Assembly: GCF_024666615.1 (NCBI RefSeq)
Contig: NZ_CP088297.1
Location: forward strand, 3,038,001 to 3,102,000
Direction: 5' to 3'
DNA: 64,000 nucleotides
Source of the DNA: Aquabacterium sp. J223
Lineage (GTDB): Bacteria; Pseudomonadota; Gammaproteobacteria; Burkholderiales; Burkholderiaceae_C
Shown piece by piece: positions 57,353 to 64,000 of the stretch. The notes beneath the pieces are model-generated. The model saw nothing but the letters and a program-made list of their open reading frames with translations, was not told the DNA's origin and searched no databases. The position numbers and the translations under genes were made by a program. The stretch's first letter is position 1. Every line of letters begins with the position of its first letter.

Positions 57353-57479
57353 TCCCGTGACCGACGACCCCACCTGCCGCATGTCCTTAGGCGCAGCGCT
57401 TGCTGCGCTGTCTCCGCAGCGGACTCCGCGCCGCACAGCTCGAGCTCCCCCTTTGACGTCTTCCCTGCCGCGCAAGGTG

Positions 57480-59951
57480 ATGCGTGCGGTCCTCCTGCTG
57501 TCGACCGCATGGCTGGCCGCCGTGCTCGGCGCGGCGTTCCAGGCCCACGCGGCGCAGGTGCCGTGGCACGGTGGTGCGGTCATCGCCGCCGGCGCATTGG
57601 CCAGCGCGGCGGCCGTTCTGGTGGCCCTTTCGGCGCGCCGACAGCGACGGTTCAACCAGGCCCTGCGCCGCAGCCTGCAGGGGCTGGACGACGTGCAGCG
57701 GGCCGGTGCCGTCGGCTTCTGGCGCCACGACCTCACGACGGGCGCGGTGGAGTGGCCCAGCCAGGCCATGACGATGTTCGGGCTGCCCGAGGGGAGCCGG
57801 ATGCCCTTCGAGACGATGCTGGCCCTCGTCCACCCGGCGGACCAGGAACGGGTGCGGCACCAGGCCGCACGCCTGGCCGCCGGCGACTCGGACGCCGACG
57901 TCGTCTGCCGCATCGTGCGGCCGGTGGACGGCGCCGAACGGGCGCTGCACGTGCGCGGTCGGGTGGCGGCCCGGGACGCGGCGGGCCGGGCCGCCGCCCT
58001 GGTGGGCACCGTGCAGGACGTGACCGAGGCCTTCGCCACGGCATCGCTGGCGCAGGCGCTGTCGGGCGCCGTCTTCCCCAGCGGCGATGCGGTGCTGCTG
58101 GCCAGCGTGTCGCACCAGGGCCACTGGACCCGCGTCTGGGGCAACGCGGCGTTCGACGCGCTGCAGGCGCCCTCGCTCCACGAGGCGCAGGCACAGCTGT
58201 TCGATCCGCTCCACGGACTGCTTCGCGACGTGACGCCTCAGGTGCAGGAGGCCTGCAGGCATCACCAGCCGTTACACATCGAGTGTGCCGTCGAGCTGCG
58301 GCACGGGCGCCGCTGGATGGAGGCGGACCTGACGCCGCTGTCCCACGAGATGGGCGGCGTGCAGTGGTTGCTCGTGCTGCGGGACGTGCAGGCGCGCCAC
58401 GAGGCGCTGGACCGGCTGCACGACAGCGAGCGGAAATACCGCCTGCTGTTCGACCAGCACCCGCTGCCGCTGTTCACCTACGACCGCGCCAGCCGCCGCA
58501 TGGTCAACGTGAACCAGGCGGCGCTGGCGATGTACGGCTACAGCCGGGAGGCCTTCCTGTCGCTGCCCGTGCTGCACCTGGTGGCGCCAGAGGATCGGGA
58601 AGACGCGCAGCGCCACCGGGCCAGCTGGGACCGGGGCGACCTCGCCGTCCGGCCGCGCTGGCGCCACGTCACCGCGACCGGCGAGAGGATCATGGTGGAG
58701 ATCCACGCCAGCGATGCCGGCTTCGACGGGCCCGACCATCGGATGGTCTGCCCGGTGGACCGCACCGCGGAGCTCGCCGCCACCGAAGCCCTGCGGCAGC
58801 TGAACGCGCAACTGGAGGCCACCGTGGCCGAACGCAGCGCCGCGCTCGCGCAGCGTGAGAAGCTCTACCGCACCATGGCCGACCTGTCGCCTCAGATCGT
58901 GTGGCAGGCGGACGCCGAAGGCCGCACCACCTACTTCAACCATGCCTGGGAGGCGCTGGTCGGCCCGCGTGCCGGTGGCTGGATGGGCGAGCGGTGGCTG
59001 GACGCGCTGCACCCGGACGACCGGGCGCCGACGCTGGCGGCGGTGCAGCGCACCGTGGACGAGGGCGTGCCCTACCGCACCCGCTACCGCATCCGCAGCT
59101 GGCAGGGCGGCTACCGCAGCTTCCTGGCGGCCGGCACGTCGGTGCGCGGTCCCGACGGTGCGGTGGAGTTCTGGGTCGGCGTCAGCACCGACATCACCGA
59201 GCTCGAACGGCAGCAGCAACGGTTGCAGCACCTGAACCAGGAACTGGAGTCCTTTTCGTACACCGTGTCGCACGACCTGCGCGGGCCGGTGCAGGTGATC
59301 CACGGCTTCATCGAGGCGGTGCTCGGGGGCCAGGCCGGCGAGGTGGACGAGGTGGCGCGCGGCTACCTGCAGCGGGTGCGGCGCAACGCCGAGCGCATGG
59401 ACGAGCTGATCTCGGACCTGCTGGCGCTGTCGCGCCTGTCGCGTTCGGCCCTGCGCCTGCAGCGCTTCGACCTGGGCGAACTCGCCCGCCAGGTGGCGGA
59501 CGCGGTGCGCGAGCGGCACCCGGGGCGCGTCGTCGAACTGCAGGCGCCCCAGGCCTTTGTCCTGATGGCCGACCGCGGGCTGGCGCAGGTGATGCTGGAG
59601 AACCTGGTCGACAACGCGGTCAAGTTCTCGCCCGTCGGTCCCGCCGTGGTGGAGCTGTCGGCCTCGCGGCATGTCGACCATGTGCTGCTGGAGGTGGCGG
59701 ACCGCGGCGTGGGTTTCCACCCGGACCACGCACACCGCCTGTTCCGGCCGTTCCAGCGGCTGCACAGCGAGCGCGACTTCCGTGGCACCGGCGTCGGCCT
59801 GGCCACGGTGGCGCGCATCGCGCAGCTGCATGGCGGCGCGGTGGAAGGACACAACCGAGAAGGCGGCGGCGCGGTGTTCCAGGTGCGTCTGCCGCTGTGC
59901 CAGGAATCCGCGCCGCCGCCCGAGGCGCTGCCGCTCGACCCGCAGGAATGA
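57480..59951 (+). CDS. membrane-anchored multi-PAS sensor histidine kinase
   Basis: An 823-residue kinase. Two N-terminal hydrophobic helices (residues ~3-45) are separated by a short loop. PAS-type domains follow at roughly 65-185, 200-300, 320-440 and 460-570 (FWRHDLTTGAVEWPS, FTYDRASRRMVNVNQAALAMYGYSREAFL, IVWQADAEGRTTYFNHAWEALVG), then a HisKA with SFSYTVSHDLRGPVQVIHGFIEAV and an HATPase (LENLVDNAVKFSPVG, DRGVGFHPDHAHRLFRPFQRLH, GTGVGLATVARIAQLHGG). The stop overlaps the next gene. The 127-base region before it holds a GCGCAG/CTGCGC inverted repeat and nothing coding. Signal unknown. Confidence 0.9.
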   Translation: MRAVLLLSTAWLAAVLGAAFQAHAAQVPWHGGAVIAAGALASAAAVLVALSARRQRRFNQALRRSLQGLDDVQRAGAVGFWRHDLTTGAVEWPSQAMTMFGLPEGSRMPFETMLALVHPADQERVRHQAARLAAGDSDADVVCRIVRPVDGAERALHVRGRVAARDAAGRAAALVGTVQDVTEAFATASLAQALSGAVFPSGDAVLLASVSHQGHWTRVWGNAAFDALQAPSLHEAQAQLFDPLHGLLRDVTPQVQEACRHHQPLHIECAVELRHGRRWMEADLTPLSHEMGGVQWLLVLRDVQARHEALDRLHDSERKYRLLFDQHPLPLFTYDRASRRMVNVNQAALAMYGYSREAFLSLPVLHLVAPEDREDAQRHRASWDRGDLAVRPRWRHVTATGERIMVEIHASDAGFDGPDHRMVCPVDRTAELAATEALRQLNAQLEATVAERSAALAQREKLYRTMADLSPQIVWQADAEGRTTYFNHAWEALVGPRAGGWMGERWLDALHPDDRAPTLAAVQRTVDEGVPYRTRYRIRSWQGGYRSFLAAGTSVRGPDGAVEFWVGVSTDITELERQQQRLQHLNQELESFSYTVSHDLRGPVQVIHGFIEAVLGGQAGEVDEVARGYLQRVRRNAERMDELISDLLALSRLSRSALRLQRFDLGELARQVADAVRERHPGRVVELQAPQAFVLMADRGLAQVMLENLVDNAVKFSPVGPAVVELSASRHVDHVLLEVADRGVGFHPDHAHRLFRPFQRLHSERDFRGTGVGLATVARIAQLHGGAVEGHNREGGGAVFQVRLPLCQESAPPPEALPLDPQE

Positions 59952-61018
59952 ACATGCTGAACATCGTTTGCATCGATGACGAAGAAGACGACGTCGAACT
60001 CGTCCGCCTGGCGCTCGCGCGGGCCGAGCTGGACGCCACGCTGGAACGCGTGGCCGACGAACGCGGGCTGATGCACGCGCTGGCCGGCCCGCCCGACGTG
60101 GTGCTGTGCGACTACAGCATGCCGGGCTTCTCGGCCGAGCGCGCCCTGGCGCTGCTGCAGCGCTGTCCCGGCCGCGCGCCGCCGGTGATCGTGGTGACGC
60201 GCGCCATCGCCGAGGCCACCGTGGTGCAGCTGCTGCGCAACGGCGCTCACGACTACGTGCCCAAGGACAAGCTGGCGCTGCTGCCCACGGTGATCCATCG
60301 CGTGCTCGCCGTGCGGGCCCACCACCGCGAGCAGCGCCGCACCACCGAGCAGCTGGCCGAGACCTACACGCGCTACCGCGCGCTGTCGGCCCGCATGGTC
60401 GATGCGCAGGAGCGCGAGCGCGCGTCCATCGCGCGCGAACTGCACGACGGGCTGGGCCAGCTGCTGACCGGCATCATGATCCACCTGCATGCCGCGGGCC
60501 GCACGCCGGACGCGGCGCAAGGCGCCGCCCACCGCGACAGCGCGCTCGCCATGGCGGACCAGGCGCTGCAGCAGGTGAAGACGCTGTCCTTCGACCTGCG
60601 GCCGGCGCAGCTGGGCTTGCTGGGCTTCGTGCCGGCGGTGCGGGCCATGCTGGAGCGCAAGCTGGGGCCGCCGGGCATCCGCGCCGACCTGCAGGTGCAG
60701 GGCGAGGACCCGACGCCCGAGCACCCCTCGCGCGCCGTCGCCCTGCGGGTGCTGCAGCAGGCGCTGCTCAACGTCATCCGGCATGCGCAGGCCCGCCGCG
60801 TGACGATCCGCCTGCGCCTGGCACCCGGCCGGCCGCTGCGGCTCACGGTGGCCGACGACGGCCGGGGGTTCGACGTGCATGCCGTGCTGCACGGGCCGGT
60901 CAACGAGCACAACATCGGCCTGCGCGGCATGCAGGAGCGCGCGGAGCTGGCCGGAGGTCGACTCAAGGTGTGCAGCCGGCCCGGCCGCGGCACCGTGCTG
61001 TGCCTGCGCATCGGATGA
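59948..61018 (+). CDS. receiver-kinase protein: N-terminal REC plus NarX-type histidine kinase
   Basis: A 356-residue protein with an inverted hybrid layout. The receiver domain (IVCIDDEEDDVELVRLAL, Asp in VVLCDYSMPGFS, Lys in DYVPKDKLALL) comes first. A NarX/DegS-type HisKA_3 follows (AQERERASIARELHDGLGQLLTGIMIHL), then an HATPase (VLQQALLNVIRHAQARRVTIRL, VADDGRGFDV, IGLRGMQERAELAGGRL). Phosphate on the receiver could gate the kinase, which in turn would feed the NarL-type regulator encoded next. Both ends overlap their neighbours by four bases, so the three proteins are made together. Confidence 0.9.
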   Translation: MNMLNIVCIDDEEDDVELVRLALARAELDATLERVADERGLMHALAGPPDVVLCDYSMPGFSAERALALLQRCPGRAPPVIVVTRAIAEATVVQLLRNGAHDYVPKDKLALLPTVIHRVLAVRAHHREQRRTTEQLAETYTRYRALSARMVDAQERERASIARELHDGLGQLLTGIMIHLHAAGRTPDAAQGAAHRDSALAMADQALQQVKTLSFDLRPAQLGLLGFVPAVRAMLERKLGPPGIRADLQVQGEDPTPEHPSRAVALRVLQQALLNVIRHAQARRVTIRLRLAPGRPLRLTVADDGRGFDVHAVLHGPVNEHNIGLRGMQERAELAGGRLKVCSRPGRGTVLCLRIG

Positions 61019-61674
61019 ACGCCATGGAGCACGCCAAGCCCGTGCGCACCGTGCTGGCCGACGACCATGAACTGGTCCGCTCCGGCCTCAAGCTGCTGCT
61101 GCAGACCATCGACAGCGTGCAGGTCGTCGACGAGGCGCGCAGCGGCGTGGAGCTGCTGGAGAAGGTGCGGCGGCTGCGGCCCGACCTGGTGGTCACCGAC
61201 ATCTCCATGCCGGACATGGACGGGCTGGCGGTGCTGGAGGCGCTGCGCGGCCAGCCCGCGGGGCCGAGGGTGCTGGTGGTGTCCATGCACGACTCGCCGG
61301 ACTTCATCCGGCGCGCCATCCAGCTGGGCGCGTCGGGCTACATCATGAAGGAGAGCTCGGCCCTGGAGCTCGAGCATGCGGTGCTGTCGGTGATGCGCGG
61401 CCTCACCTACCTCGGCGCGACGGCATCGCGCCGGCTCGCCGAGACGCCGCAGCCGTCCCCGGAGGAACGGCTCACCGCCCGCCAGCTGGAGATCCTGAAG
61501 CTGATCGCCAGCGGTCACGGCAGCAAGGAGATCGGCTTCCGGCTGGGCCTGAGCTCGAAGACCGTCGACGTGCACCGCGCCCGCATCATGGAGCGGCTGG
61601 GGATCGGCGACGTGGCCAGCCTGACGCTGTATGCGGTGCGGCATGGCCTGGTGAACCCGGCGTCGCCGGCGTGA
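61015..61674 (+). CDS. NarL/FixJ-type response regulator
   Basis: A 219-residue regulator. The receiver has acidic residues in VLADDHELVRSGL, phospho-Asp62 in LVVTDISMPDMDG and the Lys in GYIMKESSALEL. The LuxR-type helix-turn-helix at ~150-212 reads LTARQLEILKLIASGHGSKEIGFRLGLSSKTVDVHRARIMERLGI. It is the probable partner of the HisKA_3 kinase encoded immediately upstream. It ends the co-directional signalling operon, stopping seven bases before a convergent dehydratase gene. Confidence 0.93.
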   Translation: MNAMEHAKPVRTVLADDHELVRSGLKLLLQTIDSVQVVDEARSGVELLEKVRRLRPDLVVTDISMPDMDGLAVLEALRGQPAGPRVLVVSMHDSPDFIRRAIQLGASGYIMKESSALELEHAVLSVMRGLTYLGATASRRLAETPQPSPEERLTARQLEILKLIASGHGSKEIGFRLGLSSKTVDVHRARIMERLGIGDVASLTLYAVRHGLVNPASPA

Positions 61675-61681
61675 GGTCCCC

Positions 61682-63391
61682 TCAACGCCTGTCGGTCCTC
61701 ACCAGCACCGCCCCCTGCGGCAGCGGGCTCACCCGCTCGCGGTAGATCTGCAGCCAGCCGCGGTCGAACTGGGGCTTGGGCGCGGTCCAGGCGGCGCGGC
61801 GCCGGTCCAGCTCGTCGGAGGGCACCTCCAGGTTCACCTCCCGCGTGTCGAGGTCGATGGTGATCGTGTCGCCGTCGCGGACCAGCGCCAGCGGGCCGCC
61901 CCGGGCGGCTTCGGGCGACACCTCGGCGACGACCAGGCCCTTGCAGACCAGGCCGGAGAGGTGGCCGTCGGTGAGCATGGCCACCGAATCGCCGAGCCCC
62001 GCGCCGTCCAGCGCGAAGACGACGAGCGAGGCGCCGCCGCCCATGGCGGGGCCGCCGCAGGGGCCGGCGCCGCGCATCACCACCACGTGGCCGGGCTGGA
62101 CCGTGCCGTCCTTGATGGCCTGCAGCGCCGGGTCGCGTTCGTCGAAGCAGATCGCGCGGCCTTCGAAGCGGCGGTCCTTGCGTTCGCCCAGGCCCGTCTT
62201 GATGAGGCCGGTCTCCGGCGCCAGGCTGCCGCGCAGCACCATCACCGCCGGTTGCCTGGTGATCGGTTTGTCGAGCGGGCGGATGACCTCGGCGTCGCCC
62301 ACCTCGAAGCCTTCGAGGTTCTGTGCCAGCGTCCGGCCGGTGACGGTCAGCGCCTGCGCGTCCAGCATCGGCAGCAGCTGCTTCAGCAGCGCCTGCGCGG
62401 CACCGGCATCCTCGAATTCCTCCATGAAGCGATCGCCCACCGGCCGCAGGCTGGCCAGCACCGGCACCTGCGGCGACAGGGTCTCGAACAGGCGGTAGAC
62501 GTCGGCACCCACCTCGCCTTCGGTGGCCACCGCCTGCAGGTGCTTGACCGAGTTCAGCGAGCCGCCCACCGACAGCACCGCGGTCACCGCATTGCGGAAG
62601 GCGCCGGGGGTGAGGATGTCGCGCGGCTTCAGGTCGTCCCACACCATCTGCACGATGCGGCGGCCGGCCTCGGCGGCGTGGGCCAGCATCTTCTCGCTCA
62701 TCGCCCGCACCGGGGCGCTGCCGGGCAGCGCCATGCCCAGCGCCTCGCAGGCGATGTGCAGGCTGTTGGCGGTGCCCAGGCCGGTGCACACGCCGGGCGA
62801 GCGGATGGCCTGGCGGCTCATGCCGATCAGGTCCTCGCGGTCGAGCTTGCCGGTCAGCACGTGCATGGAGCCGAGGAAAACGTCCTCCACGTCGACGTGC
62901 TGGCCCTTGTACTCGCCGCTGGCCTGGTAGCCGCACGGCACCATGATCGTCGGGATGTTGAGCCGCGCCGCGGCCATCAGCTGGCCGGGGATGGTCTTGT
63001 CGCAGGACGTGAGGCAGACCATGCCGTCGAGCAGCGCGCCTTCGACCGGCGCCTCGATGTCGTTGGTGATGAGGTCGCGCACCGACAGCATGTAGGCGCC
63101 GCGGGCGCCGGCGCCGGTGATGAAGTCGCTGGGCGCGGTGGTGCGGATCTCGAAGGGCACGCCGCCCGCGTCGCGGATCGCCTGCTTGACGACGGGCACG
63201 ATGCGGTCGAGGTGGCTGAAGCAGGCGGCCAGGTCGGAGCTGGAGTTGACGACGGCGATCTTCGGCTTCTCGCAGTCCTCCTCCGGGATGCCGAGCGCCT
63301 GCCAGTGGGCGTTGCGGCCGGCCCAGAGGTAGGAGCCGCGGGGGAAGTTGCTCCTGAGCTTGCGCTTGGGCTGGTTGCCTTGGCCGCTCAT
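61682..63391 (-). CDS. IlvD/Edd-family dehydratase (dihydroxy-acid or sugar-acid dehydratase)
   Basis: A 569-residue member of the IlvD/6-phosphogluconate dehydratase family. Iron-sulfur cysteines appear in MVCLTSCDKTIPGQLMA and SPGVCTGLGTANSLHIA. The C-terminal domain has CGGPAMGGGASLVVF and the catalytic-Ser region LTDGHLSGLVCKGLVVAEVSPEAARGGPLALV. The last motifs differ from housekeeping IlvD (usually GGPGM and DGRFSG), and the chain is shorter, so a sugar-acid or unusual dihydroxyacid substrate is more likely than valine/isoleucine biosynthesis. It is co-translated with an FAD oxidoreductase (ATGA overlap). Confidence 0.84.
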   Translation of the reverse strand: MSGQGNQPKRKLRSNFPRGSYLWAGRNAHWQALGIPEEDCEKPKIAVVNSSSDLAACFSHLDRIVPVVKQAIRDAGGVPFEIRTTAPSDFITGAGARGAYMLSVRDLITNDIEAPVEGALLDGMVCLTSCDKTIPGQLMAAARLNIPTIMVPCGYQASGEYKGQHVDVEDVFLGSMHVLTGKLDREDLIGMSRQAIRSPGVCTGLGTANSLHIACEALGMALPGSAPVRAMSEKMLAHAAEAGRRIVQMVWDDLKPRDILTPGAFRNAVTAVLSVGGSLNSVKHLQAVATEGEVGADVYRLFETLSPQVPVLASLRPVGDRFMEEFEDAGAAQALLKQLLPMLDAQALTVTGRTLAQNLEGFEVGDAEVIRPLDKPITRQPAVMVLRGSLAPETGLIKTGLGERKDRRFEGRAICFDERDPALQAIKDGTVQPGHVVVMRGAGPCGGPAMGGGASLVVFALDGAGLGDSVAMLTDGHLSGLVCKGLVVAEVSPEAARGGPLALVRDGDTITIDLDTREVNLEVPSDELDRRRAAWTAPKPQFDRGWLQIYRERVSPLPQGAVLVRTDRR

Positions 63392-64000
63392 GCCGCCTGC
63401 TCCTCGGCCACGGTGGCCGGGCGCAGGTAGGCGCCCTGCCCCAGCAAGGCCTTCTGCAGCGACGCGATGTCCACCGCGCGCGGCTCCACGCCCTGCGACA
63501 CCGCCAGCGCGGCGGCGGCCCCCGCGGCCTGGCCGGTCAGCCAGCACTGCGGGATTTCGCGCATGAAGCCGTGCGAGTTGCGGTCGCAGCTCACGTGGCG
63601 GCCGGCGGCCAGCAGGCCGTCGAGCGCTTCAGGCACCAGCGCGCCGTAGGGGATGGAGATGTTGGGGAACTTCGGGCTCACCGCCGGCGTGACGGCCACC
63701 TCGGTGGGCAGCGCGGTGCCCTCGGGCCAGCGGCTGCGCAGCACGCTGTCCACGCCCTTCAGCCGGCGGGCGTGGCGCACGCCCAGCTGCGGCGCGCTCA
63801 GCATCATGTAGGCGTTCTCGAAGCCGGGCGCGTGCTTGCGGAAGAAGTCCAGGTGCGCGCGCATGGCGTTGTGCGAGCGGACCTCGACCTCGGTCAGGTC
63901 GTCGACGTCCAGCGCCGAATAACCCGACTGCCGCGGCCCCATGAAGACGGCGATGTCGTCGCGCCAGCTGACGTAGGGCTTCTCGAACAGCCCGCATTCC
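63388..64000 (-). CDS. FAD-dependent oxidoreductase, C-terminal part (5' end outside window)
   Basis: The visible ~203 residues continue to the window edge without a start. They read ...CGLFEKPYVSWRDDIAVFMGPRQSGYSALDVDDLTEVEVRSHNAMRAHLDFF, then APQLGVRHARRLKGVDSVL and the C-terminal FAD-contact segment HVSCDRNSHGFMREIPQCWLTGQAAGAAAALAVSQGVEPR. This is the pattern of the FAD_oxidored (PF12831-like) family. Its stop overlaps the dehydratase start, so the pair probably oxidises then dehydrates (or the reverse) one polyol or sugar-acid-type compound. Substrate cannot be named. Confidence 0.8.
   Translation of the reverse strand, partial: ECGLFEKPYVSWRDDIAVFMGPRQSGYSALDVDDLTEVEVRSHNAMRAHLDFFRKHAPGFENAYMMLSAPQLGVRHARRLKGVDSVLRSRWPEGTALPTEVAVTPAVSPKFPNISIPYGALVPEALDGLLAAGRHVSCDRNSHGFMREIPQCWLTGQAAGAAAALAVSQGVEPRAVDIASLQKALLGQGAYLRPATVAEEQAA

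Noticed and set aside
57353-57479. Inverted repeat GCGCAG/CTGCGC between cheB and the PAS kinase as a terminator
   Set aside because: There is no T tract, and the genes on either side are co-directional in what looks like one signalling operon. It may be a fragment of a GC-rich intergenic repeat, but I could not match it to the two REP-like copies.

Overview
The window is about 70% G+C with dense, tightly packed genes. Its repertoire is typical of a betaproteobacterium of the order Burkholderiales: many Bug-type (TctC-like) solute-binding proteins, Liv-type ABC transporters for aromatic or acyl solutes, tannase/feruloyl-esterase lipoproteins, and REP-like GC-rich repeats of the kind seen in the Rubrivivax/Leptothrix/Ideonella branch. 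The placement is an inference from gene content; there is no rRNA here. I saw no tRNA, rRNA, CRISPR array, transposase or integrase, and no gene-free stretch longer than about 300 bases.

Layout. (1) 0.3-12.4 kb is a hydroxycinnamate/phenylpropanoid unit. On the minus strand, reading from 10.7 kb down, it holds a Liv-type transporter (binding protein, permease, fused permease-ATPase, ATPase), a crotonase, an AMP-forming feruloyl-CoA synthase, an acyl-CoA dehydrogenase and a Bug protein. Divergently it holds a MarR regulator translationally coupled to an amidohydrolase. The shared promoter carries a perfect 21-nt palindrome and a second, imperfect copy, placed almost symmetrically. (2) 12.5-25.3 kb is a long co-directional minus-strand block: a LysR regulator, alpha/beta hydrolase, SnoaL-like protein, LigB and LigA (extradiol protocatechuate/gallate-type dioxygenase), a second LysR regulator, a second Liv transporter with two binding proteins, and a GMC oxidoreductase. 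Both LysR proteins carry two tandem DNA-binding domains. (3) 25.4-38.2 kb has a 2-hydroxyacid dehydrogenase plus Bug pair, frmA (glutathione-dependent formaldehyde oxidation), a tannase/feruloyl-esterase lipoprotein, a LuxR regulator, Bug plus flavin monooxygenase plus aryl-alcohol-type dehydrogenase plus Bug, and a Bug plus class II aldolase pair. (4) 38.3-43.8 kb resembles the ferBA/ferC locus of Sphingobium: a MarR regulator and an alpha/beta hydrolase diverging from a p-hydroxycinnamoyl-CoA hydratase/lyase, an ADP-forming acyl-CoA synthetase and a Bug protein. (5) 43.8-49.2 kb is a second tannase + flavin monooxygenase + Bug module with a divergent LysR. (6) 49.3-61.7 kb is a full chemotaxis-type signalling operon: two transducers, CheY, STAS, CheA, CheW, CheR, CheB, then a PAS kinase, a REC-kinase and a NarL-type regulator. 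(7) 61.7-64.0 kb is an IlvD/Edd-type dehydratase coupled to an FAD oxidoreductase that runs off the window.

Read together, the first 49 kb looks like a plant-aromatic catabolic island. Outer-envelope esterases would release phenolic acids from esters, and a large set of periplasmic binding proteins would capture them. Two chemically distinct CoA-ligase routes would activate hydroxycinnamates, with side-chain removal by hydratase/lyase or by hydration and beta-keto hydrolysis, and ring hydroxylation and 4,5-type cleavage would follow. Vanillin dehydrogenase, vanillate O-demethylase and the lower protocatechuate pathway are not in the window.

Data caution: six genes, probably seven, are interrupted by single-base frameshifts, several of them in short homopolymers. 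All lie before 44 kb. Most look like assembly indels rather than decayed genes, and I annotate those genes at full length.
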